A stretch of 21,983 bases of DNA from an uncultured Planctomycetaceae bacterium (GTDB lineage Bacteria; Planctomycetota; Planctomycetia; Pirellulales; UBA1268), in assembly GCA_903885855.1 (NCBI GenBank), contig CAISKG010000237.1, positions 1-21,983 on the forward strand, given 5' to 3'. Below the pieces are notes generated by a model that was given only the letters and a program-made list of their open reading frames with translations, searched no databases and was not told where the DNA came from. Within the stretch, counting starts at the first letter, position 1. Each line of letters starts with the position of its first letter. Of this stretch, positions 14,076-21,972 are shown in pieces. The position numbers were made by a program, and so were the translations under genes.

Positions 14076-15754
14076 ATCGGGATGGCGCGGCCCCTGGGGC
14101 CGGATCGGGGCGTCCTGCCGGTGCGTCGGGACGCGGCTCGTGGCTCGGGCTCCGCCCGGCGACGCTCCTCTCGCTGGTGGGCATCGCGGCCCTGCTGCTG
14201 CCCCTCTCGGCGCTCAGCCAGCCGGCCGATTCGCGCAGTGCCGGCGGCAAGCTCGCCCAGCTCCGCAAGGAATACCAGCTCTCGCAGGCCAACCTCGGCG
14301 AGATCGATCCCTCGAGCGAGACGATGCGGCTGGCGACGCTGGGGCTCAAGCCGGCGGCCGTGACGCTGCTCTGGGACCGTGCCAATCACTACAAGAAGGT
14401 GGAGGACTGGACGAACCTCTCCGCCACGCTCGAGCAGATGACGAAGCTCCAGCCCAACTTCTACTCCGTGTGGGATTTCCAGGCCCACAACCTCTCCTAC
14501 AACATCTCCGTCGAGTTCGACGATTACCGCGACCGCTACTCGTGGGTGATGAAGGGGATCGAGTTCCTCCGCCAGGGCATCGGCTACAACCTCTACGAGC
14601 CCCGGCTGCTGGGGAGGATGGGGTGGTTCATCGGCCAAAAGATCGGCCGCGCCGACGAGAAGGTGCAGTACCGCCGGCTCTTCAAGGCCGACGACGACTT
14701 CCACCAGCGCGACCGGCCGGGGCGCACCCAGCCCGAGCGCGACAATTGGCTGGTGGGCAACGAGAAGTACCACGCCGGCCAGCAGCTCGTGGACGGCGGC
14801 GCGCCCCTCAAGACCACGGCGCTGATCTTCCACAGCGAGCCGATGATGACGATGATCAACTACGCCCGTGCCCTCGGGGACGACGGCGTGTTCGGCGAGG
14901 CCGCCCGCGCGGGCTGGGAGAAGGCGAAGAAGGAGATGCTCGACTTCTCCCAGCGCCTCATCCCCACCACCTGGGACGTGGAGGTCCGTCTCGGCCTCAA
15001 GGAGCAGCAGGAGGCGACGGCGTCGCGCATCAACGAGGAGCTCGAGAAGCTCCTCCCCGGCCGCTTCAAGGCGATGGAGGAGGCGCGGTTCGCGGCCCTG
15101 CCGGAGGAGCAGAAGGCGGCGCTGTCGGTGCCGCCCATGGACCGCACCGACGCCCAGATGCGGCAGGCGATGCTGGCGGATCAAGCGCGGCGCGTGAACT
15201 GGCCGATGGTGGCCGCCGAGGCACCGCCCGAGGTCAACGCCCAGGCCCGCACGCTCGCCCGCGATTGGCTCACGGCCACGGAGACGGCGGAGATCATCGA
15301 CCGCTACCGCGACATCGTGAACTTCAACTTCTGGCGGGCGACGTGCGAGGCCGAGGGCACCGAGCCCGCCCTCCGCGCCCGGGAGCGGACCTGGACGGCC
15401 AAGAAGGAGTTCGAGGCGGCGCGGCTGCAGCCGGCGAAGCAGGCCTTCGAGGAGGCCTTCGTGGCCTGGCGCGAGATGCTCGACGCCAATCCGGTGATCC
15501 GCAACGACAGCATCACCAACGACGACATCGTCGGCTACATCAACCAGTACCGGAAGCTGCTCGAGCAGCTCGACGAGCCGTTCCCGAAGCCGTTCGTCCT
15601 CCAGGATGCGATCGACCGCACGATGCCCACCACGCCGGTGCCGCCCCAGGGGGGGCCGGGGAACACGCCCCCGCTCACCGCCCCGGCGCTGGACGGGCCG
15701 ACCCGCGACCCGGACGTCCCGCCGGACGCCCGGCCCGGGCTCCCCTCGCCGTGA
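14072..15754 (+). CDS. Single-pass, helix-rich protein coupled to the ABC exporter, function unknown
   Basis: A 560-residue protein whose ATG overlaps the permease stop (ATGA), with GAGGTGG about eight bases upstream. One hydrophobic segment at about 30-48 anchors or exports it; the rest is charged and helical. Residues 55-200 look like TPR-type or solenoid helices (ATLGLKPAAVTLLWDRANHY, then KKVEDWTNLSATLEQMTKLQ). Two Trp- and Tyr-rich stretches follow (YSVWDFQAHNLSYNISVEFD; NLYEPRLLGRMGWFIGQKIG), a long charged helical region (295-345), and a Pro-rich C-terminal tail from about 520. No catalytic motif is seen. The tight coupling to an ABC-2 permease suggests an accessory subunit of the exporter on the outer face of the cytoplasmic membrane. 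Confidence 0.82.
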   Translation: MNRDGAAPGAGSGRPAGASGRGSWLGLRPATLLSLVGIAALLLPLSALSQPADSRSAGGKLAQLRKEYQLSQANLGEIDPSSETMRLATLGLKPAAVTLLWDRANHYKKVEDWTNLSATLEQMTKLQPNFYSVWDFQAHNLSYNISVEFDDYRDRYSWVMKGIEFLRQGIGYNLYEPRLLGRMGWFIGQKIGRADEKVQYRRLFKADDDFHQRDRPGRTQPERDNWLVGNEKYHAGQQLVDGGAPLKTTALIFHSEPMMTMINYARALGDDGVFGEAARAGWEKAKKEMLDFSQRLIPTTWDVEVRLGLKEQQEATASRINEELEKLLPGRFKAMEEARFAALPEEQKAALSVPPMDRTDAQMRQAMLADQARRVNWPMVAAEAPPEVNAQARTLARDWLTATETAEIIDRYRDIVNFNFWRATCEAEGTEPALRARERTWTAKKEFEAARLQPAKQAFEEAFVAWREMLDANPVIRNDSITNDDIVGYINQYRKLLEQLDEPFPKPFVLQDAIDRTMPTTPVPPQGGPGNTPPLTAPALDGPTRDPDVPPDARPGLPSP

Positions 15755-15758
15755 GCGG

Positions 15759-15776
15759 CGTCAGGTTCGTCTGACG
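15759..15776. terminator. Hairpin shared by two convergent genes
   Basis: CGTCAG (15759-15764) pairs with CTGACG (15771-15776) around a six-base loop. It starts four bases after the stop of the exporter accessory gene and includes the stop of the convergent CNNM-type gene. Only six bases separate the two coding regions. Confidence 0.35.
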
Positions 15777-17050
15777 AGCAGTTTGTCGATCCGGCGGCCG
15801 TCCATGTCGACGACCTCGATCGACAGCCCCTGCCATTCCGTCCGCTCGCCGACGCAGGGGATCCGCTCCAGCCGCGCGAGCACCAGGCCGGAGACGGTGG
15901 AGAAGTCGCGCGGGAGGGGGTCGGGGCGGATGCCGAGACGATCGGCGAGCTGCTCCACCGACGCGCTGCCGTCGACGAGCCAGGAGCCGTCGCCGCGCTC
16001 CACGAAGGGCGCGTCCCGCTGCGAGCGGTGCTCGGAGTGGATCTCCCCCACGAGCTCCTCGAGGACGTCCTCGAGCGTCACCATCCCCTCGGTGCCACCG
16101 TATTCGTCGAGCACGATCGCCAGCTGGTTCTTCTCCTTCTGGAACAGCTCCAAGAGGCGGTCGAGGGGCATGGTCTCGGGCACGAAGAGGGCCTTGCGCA
16201 TCAGCTTGCGCAGCTCGATGGGCCATCCCATCCAGTTCTGACGGAGGACGTCCTTGAGCGCGACGTAGCCGAGGATGTGGTCGAGGGAGCCCTCGTAGAC
16301 GGGAAGACGCGAGTAGCCCGCCATGGCGATCGCCCCGAGCACCTCCTCCGGCGGCGTGGCGATGTCGAGGGCGTCGAGGTCGATCCGCGGCCGCATGATG
16401 TCGCGCACCGTGCGGTCGCCGAGGCGCAGCGCCTCGCTGGCCACGGCGGTCTCCACCGCCTCGAGCACCCCCTCGGCACGGCCCGCCTCGAGGAGGTGCT
16501 CGATGTCGTCCACCGACACGCTCGGCCCCTCCTGGCGGTGGGCCCGCAGCAGGAACAGCACGGCGCGGGTCGACCATCCCAGCAGGGCCACGGCCGGCGT
16601 GGCCAGCCGGGCGAATCGCTGCATGATCGGCGCCACCGTCCTGGCGATCGGCTCGGCGCGCCGCAGCGCCAGCCGCTTCGGGACCAGCTCGCCCAGGAGG
16701 AGCGTGAAGTAGGAGAGGAGCGCGACGAAGATCGTCAGCGCGATCGGGCGGGCGGCCCCCGCCATCGCCGCCGGAAGCACGGGGGCCAGACGGGCCGCGA
16801 GGTCGCTCACCAGCCGGTCGCCGCCGTAGGCGGCCGCGAGCGTCCCCACGAGCGTGATCCCGATCTGCACCGTGGGGAGGAAGCGGTCGGGGCTCGAGGC
16901 CAGCTCGAGCGCGGTGCGCGCCGCCTCGTCCCCCTCCTCGGCCATCTGCCGGAGGCGTCCGCGGCGGCTGGCGACGATCGCCATCTCGGCTCCCGAGAAG
17001 AAGCCGTTGGCGAGGATCAGCACCAGGATGACGAGCAGTTCCCAGGGCAT
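15761..17050 (-). CDS. CNNM/CorC-type membrane protein with CBS pair
   Basis: A 429-residue protein. N-terminal CNNM (DUF21) membrane domain (about 1-170), beginning LLVILVLILANGFFSGAEMA, with LPTVQIGITLVGTLAAAYGG (58-77) and LLGELVPKRLAL (118-129), the GExxPK motif of magnesium transporters. Two CBS domains follow (about 217-275 with MRPRIDLDALD and SRLPVYEGSLDHILGYVALKD; about 283-338 with LDEYGGTEGMVTLEDVLEELVGEI), then a CorC_HlyC domain to the end. The CBS pair binds adenine nucleotides and Mg, and relatives export or regulate Mg or Na; old names are hemolysin-like. It begins three bases after the proB stop, so the two are cotranscribed. Confidence 0.93.
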   Translation of the reverse strand: MPWELLVILVLILANGFFSGAEMAIVASRRGRLRQMAEEGDEAARTALELASSPDRFLPTVQIGITLVGTLAAAYGGDRLVSDLAARLAPVLPAAMAGAARPIALTIFVALLSYFTLLLGELVPKRLALRRAEPIARTVAPIMQRFARLATPAVALLGWSTRAVLFLLRAHRQEGPSVSVDDIEHLLEAGRAEGVLEAVETAVASEALRLGDRTVRDIMRPRIDLDALDIATPPEEVLGAIAMAGYSRLPVYEGSLDHILGYVALKDVLRQNWMGWPIELRKLMRKALFVPETMPLDRLLELFQKEKNQLAIVLDEYGGTEGMVTLEDVLEELVGEIHSEHRSQRDAPFVERGDGSWLVDGSASVEQLADRLGIRPDPLPRDFSTVSGLVLARLERIPCVGERTEWQGLSIEVVDMDGRRIDKLLVRRT

Positions 17051-17053
17051 GGA

Positions 17054-18211
17054 TCAGGATCCGGCGGTCGCGTCGCGGCGCGTGACGGCGAGATTGTCGC
17101 GGTGGATCACCTCGTCGTAGGGGCAGTAGCCGAGCGTCTCCAGGATCCGGTCGGTCTTCAGGCCGGCGATCCGGCGCAGGTCGGCGGCGGGATAGTTGGC
17201 CAGACCGCGGGCGAACTCCCCCCCGGCGGTGGCCAGCGTCACCACGTCGCCGGCCGCGAACTCCCCCTCCACGCCGCGCACGCCCGCGGCCAGCAGGCTG
17301 CGGCCGCCGCTCACGACGGCGGATCGCGCGCCGTCGTCGACGAGGATCCGGCCCCGCGCGTCGGCCGACCAGCCGATCCAGCGCTTCCAGGCCGGCATCG
17401 CCTCGGCACGCCCCACGAACAGGGTGCCGACCGTCTCGGCGGCGACGATCCGCTCGAGGACGTGGTCGTCGCGCCCCGAGGCGATGATGCAGTGGCCCCC
17501 CGCCTCGCCCACGATCCGGGCGGCGGCGATCTTGCTCGCCATGCCCCCCTTGGAGAGGCCGCCGAGGGAATCGCGCGCCAGGCCCTCCACCGCCGCATCC
17601 ACGGCGGCGACGGTGTCGAGCCGGCGCGCGGCGGGATCGGAGGGATGGCGGTCGAAGAGGCCGTCGACGTCGGAGAGGAGGACGAGCAGGGGAGCGCCGA
17701 GGAGCGTGGCCACCAGCGCCGCCAGCCGGTCGTTGTCGCCGAAGCTGGTGCGCAGCTCCTCCACGCTGACGGTGTCGTTCTCGTTGATCACGGGGATCAC
17801 GCCGTATTCCAGCAGCGCCCGCAGGGTGTTGCGGATGTTGAGGTACCGGGCGCGGTGCTGGATGTCGTCGGCGACGAGGAGCACCTGGGCCGCGTGCCGG
17901 CCGTGGGTGCGGAAGACGCGCTCGTAGGCCTCGATGAGGGAACTCTGCCCGATCGCCGCCACGGCCTGCAGCAGGGCCAGCTCCCCGGGCCGCGACGACA
18001 GCCCGAGGCGCCCCATGCCCGCGCCGACGGCGCCGGAACTGACGAGCACCACGCGGCGCCCGGCGGCCAGCAGGGCGTCGAACTGCCGGCCGAGCGACTC
18101 GATCCGACGGTGGTCGAGCAGGCCGTCGGGACCCGTGAGCACGCGGGTGCCGACCTTCACGACGACGAGACTCGCCGCGTGGGCGACATCGAGGCGGAGT
18201 GGGTCGGGCAT
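17054..18211 (-). CDS. proB: Glutamate 5-kinase
   Basis: A 385-residue enzyme that phosphorylates glutamate for proline synthesis. Amino-acid kinase domain (about 13-265): VVVKVGTRVLT, VVLVSSGAVGAGMGRLGL, INENDTVSVEEL, FGDNDRLAALVA, LVLLSDVDGLFDRHP and GGMASKIAAARI (usually GGMxTKxxAA). PUA domain from about 290 to 375 (RGRILVDDGARSAV, then SLLAAGVRGVEGEFAAGDVV). Full length, as in E. coli-type enzymes with PUA. The ATG at 18211 gives residues just before the first strand. proA is not adjacent; the downstream neighbour is the CNNM-type gene. It is divergent from purF across 210 bases. Confidence 0.96.
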   Translation of the reverse strand: MPDPLRLDVAHAASLVVVKVGTRVLTGPDGLLDHRRIESLGRQFDALLAAGRRVVLVSSGAVGAGMGRLGLSSRPGELALLQAVAAIGQSSLIEAYERVFRTHGRHAAQVLLVADDIQHRARYLNIRNTLRALLEYGVIPVINENDTVSVEELRTSFGDNDRLAALVATLLGAPLLVLLSDVDGLFDRHPSDPAARRLDTVAAVDAAVEGLARDSLGGLSKGGMASKIAAARIVGEAGGHCIIASGRDDHVLERIVAAETVGTLFVGRAEAMPAWKRWIGWSADARGRILVDDGARSAVVSGGRSLLAAGVRGVEGEFAAGDVVTLATAGGEFARGLANYPAADLRRIAGLKTDRILETLGYCPYDEVIHRDNLAVTRRDATAGS

Positions 18212-18319
18212 GGCGGGCGTGCGTGGGAACGGGCCGGCCCGGAGCCGGCGGCAGGCCATCCTACCAACCCCCGCCCCGGCGGCGGTTCCCCTTGGACGCC
18301 GCGACCGGGCGGCGGCCGA

Positions 18320-18349
18320 TTGAGCGTCGGCGGTGCCGTGGGGTAGAGT
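18320..18349 (+). promoter_or_regulatory. Candidate promoter for the PurF-like gene
   Basis: TTGAGC (18320-18325), 18 bases, TAGAGT (18344-18349), each four of six to consensus, about 70 bases before the GTG start at 18422 in the divergent gap from proB. No purine riboswitch or PurR-type box is recognised in this gap. Confidence 0.4.
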
Positions 18350-18421
18350 GGGCGTCGCTGCCGCCACCGGCCGCCGGACTCCTCGGCGGACGGCACCCCG
18401 CGGCCGGCCCCGGGCGAAGCC

Positions 18422-19993
18422 GTGAGCGAACTCCACCACGAGTGCGGCCTGGCGGCGGTGTATCACCTTCCGGGGCGACCCGCGAGCCCCCTCTGCCCCC
18501 CCCAGGGGCCGTCGGAGGTCGCCCGGCTCGTCCCCCGGATGCTCCTCGACATCCAGAACCGCGGCCAGCTGTCGGCGGGCATGACCGCCTGGAATCCCGA
18601 CCGGACGCAGCTCCTGGCCACCCACAAGGACGTGGGGAGCGTCAGCGAGGTCTTCGGGATGAGCCACCGCAACGCCTTCGAACGGCTCATGGAGCAGCAC
18701 ACAGGGCCCGCCGCGATCGGCCACGTGCGCTACGCCACCTGCGGCGCCGACGACCGGGGCTACGCCCAGCCGCTGGAGCGGCCCCACATCCAGAAGCGGA
18801 AATGGTTCTCGTTCGGCTTCAACGGCCAGCTGGCCAACTACCCCGAACTCCGCGCCGAGATCCTGGCCGACGGGGAGAACCACCTGGCGCGTGACAACGA
18901 CACCGAGGTCATCCTCCACGCCATCGGCCGCGAACTCTCCGGTGACGCCGCCCCGTCGCCCCGCGAGCTGCTGGCGGCCATCTCGCGGCGTTTCGACGGC
19001 GCCTGGAACATCGCCCTCATCGACGCCTGCGGCCGTCTGGTCGTGGCCCGCGATCCGCTCGGCATCCGCCCGATGGAATACGCCGTCGAGGGGGGGCTGG
19101 TGGCGGCGGCGAGCGAGAGCGTCGCCCTGCTCAATCTCGGCTTCGCCACCGAGTCGATCCGGTCGCTCGAGCCGGGGACGGCGCTGGTGGTGGACGCCGA
19201 CGGCCACCGCATCGAGCGCTTCGCGGAGAGCCCGCGGCGGGCGCACTGCTTCTTCGAATGGATCTACTTCGCCAACGTCGCCAGCACCATGGACGAGCGG
19301 AGCGTGTATCTCGTCCGCAAGCACCTCGGCGAGGAGCTGGCCCGCCTGGAGACGGTGCCGATCGACACCGACACCGTCGTCGTGCCGGTGCCCGACACGA
19401 GCAAGGCGGCGGCCGACGCCATGGCCTACGCGCTGTCGATCCCGTCGGTCGAGGGGCTGATCCGCAACCGCTACACCGGACGGACGTTCATCGACGGCGC
19501 CGCGAGCCGGCGGCAGAAGGCCGAGTCGAAGTACACCCCGCTGCGCGAGGTGCTCGAGGGGAAGCGCGTGATCCTCGTCGAGGATTCGATCGTGCGGAGC
19601 ACGACGATGAAGGTCCTCCTGGGGAGGATGCGCAGCCTCGGGCTCGCGCGCGAGATCCACGTCCGCATCGCCTGCCCGCCGATCGTGGCCCCCTGCTTCT
19701 ACGGCATCGACATGTCGACGATCGGCGAGCTCTTCGCCCCGCCGTTCCTCGAGGAGGGCCGGCTCACGGAGGCGGCCCAGGCCGAGATGGCGCGGCGGCT
19801 GGGGGCCGATTCGCTCCGCTATCTGCCGGTCGAGGCCGTCGCCCGGGCGATCGGCATGCCGGGGGGCTCGCTGTGCGAGGCGTGCATCACCGGACGCTAC
19901 CCGACCCCGGCCGGCGAGCGGCTCTACGGCGTGGCCCTGGCGGATGCGGGCCGGGGCGTGGCCTCGCGGGCCTACGAATCCCTCACGCGCTGA
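18422..19993 (+). CDS. purF: Amidophosphoribosyltransferase-like protein (PurF family)
   Basis: A 523-residue protein from GTG 18422. N-terminal class II glutaminase: catalytic Cys at position 8 (HHECGLAAVYH), implying removal of a seven-residue propeptide as in Bacillus-type PurF; NRGQLSAG (46-53), GHVRYATCG (100-108), NGQLANYPELR (134-144), DTEVILHAI and RDPLGIRPME. The C-terminal phosphoribosyltransferase has VILVEDSIVRSTT (383-395). Four cysteines at the Bacillus 4Fe-4S positions are present: C276, C425 and C485/C488. PurF makes 5-phosphoribosylamine, the first step of purine synthesis. Three normally conserved spots differ: RGQES is RGQLS, NGN is NGQ, and the PRPP loop is VEDSIVRST not VDDSIVRGT. 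It may be a divergent PurF or a paralogue with altered function. Confidence 0.88.
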   Translation: MSELHHECGLAAVYHLPGRPASPLCPPQGPSEVARLVPRMLLDIQNRGQLSAGMTAWNPDRTQLLATHKDVGSVSEVFGMSHRNAFERLMEQHTGPAAIGHVRYATCGADDRGYAQPLERPHIQKRKWFSFGFNGQLANYPELRAEILADGENHLARDNDTEVILHAIGRELSGDAAPSPRELLAAISRRFDGAWNIALIDACGRLVVARDPLGIRPMEYAVEGGLVAAASESVALLNLGFATESIRSLEPGTALVVDADGHRIERFAESPRRAHCFFEWIYFANVASTMDERSVYLVRKHLGEELARLETVPIDTDTVVVPVPDTSKAAADAMAYALSIPSVEGLIRNRYTGRTFIDGAASRRQKAESKYTPLREVLEGKRVILVEDSIVRSTTMKVLLGRMRSLGLAREIHVRIACPPIVAPCFYGIDMSTIGELFAPPFLEEGRLTEAAQAEMARRLGADSLRYLPVEAVARAIGMPGGSLCEACITGRYPTPAGERLYGVALADAGRGVASRAYESLTR

Positions 19994-20005
19994 TGGCCGG
20001 GGGGC

Positions 20006-20020
20006 GATCCCGCGGGGATC
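20006..20020. terminator. Hairpin between convergent purF-like and trmB
   Basis: GATCCC (20006-20011) and GGGATC (20015-20020) pair around GCG, thirteen bases after the purF-like stop and touching the trmB stop. It can serve both convergent transcripts; no T tract. Confidence 0.4.
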
Positions 20021-20741
20021 AGTCCCCGGCGGGGGGCGCGGGCCCGGGCATCGGCTCACGCGACACCGCAGCGGGCGCCGCGGAGCGGCCCAGCCGCGCC
20101 CGCCACACCGGCTGGCCGGCGAGGCGCGTGCGGCGCTCGAAGTGCGTGCGGTAGTCGAGGTCGTGGGCCGCCTCGCGCTCCCCCACCTCCTCGGGCGGGA
20201 GGAAGCCGCCGGTGGCCGCGGCGGCGGCGAGGGCCTCGCGGAAATACTCCTCCACGTCGGTCCACACGTGCAGCGTGCCCGAGGGGGCGAGCACCCTGGC
20301 GGCGTGTGCCAGGAACGCGTCGGAGAGCACGCGCCGCTTCCGGTGCCGTGTCTTCCACCAGGGGTCGGGGAAATAGACGTGGATGGCGGCGAGACAGGCG
20401 TCGGGGAAGAGCCGGCGCACGAGCACGTTGCCGTCCCCCGACACGATCCTGGCGTTCGCGAGCCCCCTGCGCGCGAGCCTCCCGGCCGTCATCAGGGCGT
20501 AGCCGTGGCTGATCTCCACGCCGAGGAACACGCGCTCGGGAGCGGCGGCGGCCGCACCGGTGAGGAACAGCCCCTTGCCGCTGCCCACCTCGAGTTCCAC
20601 CGGCGCGTCGGCGGCGGCCGCCGGGAACAGCGTGCGCGGGGGGAGGGGCGCGGCCGCGAAGGCGGGGTCGTCCGCCAGCACCGACAGGTGCCCCGAGAGG
20701 TCGAGCGACGGGTCGGGTTTCTTCGCGGCGCGGCGCGGCAT
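20019..20741 (-). CDS. trmB: tRNA (guanine-N7-)-methyltransferase
   Basis: A 240-residue SAM-dependent enzyme making m7G46 in tRNA. SAM-binding motif ELEVGSGKGLFL (49-60), acidic FLGVEIS (72-78), ARIVSGDGN, and the family hallmark YFPDPWWKTRHRKRRV (122-137), which contains the catalytic Asp and the tRNA-contacting basic residues. C-terminal HFERRTRLAGQPVWRARL matches the TxxExxxxxxGxxxxxL end. A Pro/Ala tail follows. The ATG at 20741 is seven bases after the FabZ stop, so trmB is second in a fabZ-trmB unit. The N-terminal PDPSLDLSGHL segment resembles planctomycete homologues. Confidence 0.93.
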   Translation of the reverse strand: MPRRAAKKPDPSLDLSGHLSVLADDPAFAAAPLPPRTLFPAAAADAPVELEVGSGKGLFLTGAAAAAPERVFLGVEISHGYALMTAGRLARRGLANARIVSGDGNVLVRRLFPDACLAAIHVYFPDPWWKTRHRKRRVLSDAFLAHAARVLAPSGTLHVWTDVEEYFREALAAAAATGGFLPPEEVGEREAAHDLDYRTHFERRTRLAGQPVWRARLGRSAAPAAVSREPMPGPAPPAGD

Positions 20742-20748
20742 GGGGCGA

Positions 20749-21273
20749 TCAGCCGCCGACTCGGGCCGCGGAGATGAAATCGGCCGGCAGGGGAACCCCC
20801 TTGATCACGCCATCGACGACGATGTTCTCCCGGACCAGCCCCTGGAAGCGGCAGACGATCATCGCCTTGGGGCGGACGCGCACCCGCTCCACCGCGATCA
20901 CCAGCCGGTCTCCCGGAAGCACCGGCTCCCGGAAGCGCACCTCCTCGAGGCCGCCGAAGCCGACGACGTGGGCATCGAGCCCGAGGAGGTTGTGCTTCTG
21001 GGTGTAGTAGCTCGAGAGCTGCGCGGCGGCCTCGCACATCATCACCCCGGGCATGACGGCCATGCCAGGGAAATGGCCGCGCACCCAGAACTCGTCATGG
21101 GCGAGATCCTTGTAGCCCACGCACAGCCCGCGGGCCTCGTCCTCGTGGACGATCGCCGTCAACTGCTCCATCTCGAACCGCTGCTTGTTGAGGCGGCGGA
21201 TCTCGTGGATGTCGGCGATCACGTTTCCGAGATCGTATTCGCTCGGATGGATGATGTAGTCGCGCGGCGCCAC
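20749..21273 (-). CDS. fabZ: 3-hydroxyacyl-ACP dehydratase, FabZ/FabA-type hot-dog fold
   Basis: A 174-residue protein from GTG 21273, with GAGGAG six bases upstream (plus 21280-21285). Catalytic region VRGHFPGMAVMPGVMMCEAAAQL with H67 and E81, as in FabZ (GHFPxxPVMPGVLxxEaxAQ). Hot-dog strands VVGFGGLEEVRFREPVLPGDRL and MIVCRFQGLV follow. It is longer than E. coli FabZ (about 150) by an N-terminal segment (YIIHPSEYDLGNVIADIHEI, then RRLNKQRFEMEQLTAIV) that the planctomycete form shares as far as I recall. Expected to dehydrate 3-hydroxyacyl-ACP in fatty acid synthesis; a specialised lipid role is possible because acp and fabH genes are not seen here. Downstream of the small basic protein gene by 31 bases. 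Confidence 0.9.
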   Translation of the reverse strand: MAPRDYIIHPSEYDLGNVIADIHEIRRLNKQRFEMEQLTAIVHEDEARGLCVGYKDLAHDEFWVRGHFPGMAVMPGVMMCEAAAQLSSYYTQKHNLLGLDAHVVGFGGLEEVRFREPVLPGDRLVIAVERVRVRPKAMIVCRFQGLVRENIVVDGVIKGVPLPADFISAARVGG

Positions 21274-21304
21274 GGAAGGCTCCTCGAAACCGGGGGCACG
21301 GCGG

Positions 21305-21403
21305 TCAGGTGCGGATCTGCTTCCGCTTCGCCTTGCGGGCCTTGCTGTTGGCCGGCCGGGCGCCGTGGTTGGCCTTCTTCAGGCCGCGGTGGGGCTTCGC
21401 CAT
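21305..21403 (-). CDS. 32-residue Lys/Arg-rich small protein
   Basis: ATG at 21403, stop at 21305-21307; AGAGG lies about seven bases upstream (minus strand). The product starts MAKPHRGLKKANHGARP and ends KARKAKRKQIRT: seven Lys and five Arg in 32 residues, no acidic residue, two His. Size, charge and the AKPHRGLKKANHG pattern suggest an RNA-contacting protein, for example a lineage-specific ribosomal or ribosome-associated peptide, comparable in type to bL36 or Thx; this is inference. The codon use matches neighbours and it sits in line with fabZ and trmB (31 bases to fabZ), probably cotranscribed. Bases 21354-21392 of it recur inverted at the window end. Confidence 0.75.
   Translation of the reverse strand: MAKPHRGLKKANHGARPANSKARKAKRKQIRT
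21354..21392 (-). repeat. Inverted repeat arm, inside the small basic protein gene
   Basis: 39 bases, exactly the reverse complement of 21945-21983. Covers codons 5 to 17 of the 32-residue protein (HRGLKKANHGARP) plus one base before. The upstream boundary is sharp: the four preceding codons have no counterpart in the other arm. Confidence 0.9.
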
Positions 21404-21534
21404 GGGAATACCTCTGCTGCGGTGGGGGGGACGGATGCCGGCCGTGCCGGAAAAGGGGGGCGGGGAGGCCCGCGGATCGGGTTGTACCACGCGGCCCGGT
21501 CCGCCGCCATCGCGGCGCGGCCGTCGCGGAACGG

Positions 21535-21972
21535 CTACGTCCGGCCCCCACCGACGGGGCGCCGCGGCCCCTCCTCGGCGGCGATCGCCTCGCGCAGGCT
21601 CGTGCGGACGATCTCGATGAAACTCGCCAGCAGGAAGCCGAACAACCCCCCCACGACCGCCGACGACACGCCGCCGAGGACGGCGCCCGCGGCCGTGGCG
21701 CGCGTCATCCACCCCAGGGCCAGCGCGCCGGCGGTGCCGCCGCACACGGCGCCGATCGCCACCGACACCGGCACGAGGCGGCCGAGCGAGGTCCGCGTCT
21801 CGAGGAAGGCCGGCGCCGCGGCCGGCAGGGGCGGCGGTGCGTCGCCACGGCGCCGCCGGGCGCGGAGATGGCGGTCGGTGGCGTCGCGCAAGCGCGTGCC
21901 GAGGGCGTTGCCGGCCACATGCGCCGCGACGCTGGCGGCGACGACCACCGCGGCCTGAAGAAGGCCAACCAC
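21535..21972 (-). CDS. Small membrane protein, function unknown
   Basis: Open frame from GTG 21972 (145 residues); the frame stays open to the window edge, so a start further right is possible. Three hydrophobic segments: about 3-23 (LLQAAVVVAASVAAHVAGNA), 69-92 (LVPVSVAIGAVCGGTAGAL) and 95-122 (AAGAVLGGVSSAVVGGLFGF). Between the first and second is a basic, Pro-rich loop starting NALGTRLRDATDRHLRARRR. The C-terminus (IVRTSLREAIAAEEG) is an amphipathic helix. I cannot name a family; the AGNALGTRLRD segment looks conserved. The first 12 codons overlap the inverted repeat arm 21945-21983, so they may not belong to the real protein if that arm is an assembly artefact. Confidence 0.55.
   Translation of the reverse strand: MVGLLQAAVVVAASVAAHVAGNALGTRLRDATDRHLRARRRRGDAPPPLPAAAPAFLETRTSLGRLVPVSVAIGAVCGGTAGALALGWMTRATAAGAVLGGVSSAVVGGLFGFLLASFIEIVRTSLREAIAAEEGPRRPVGGGRT

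Noticed and set aside
16028..18346. 772-codon plus-strand frame opposite CNNM and proB
   Set aside because: No motif, biased composition, mirrors two well-supported genes.
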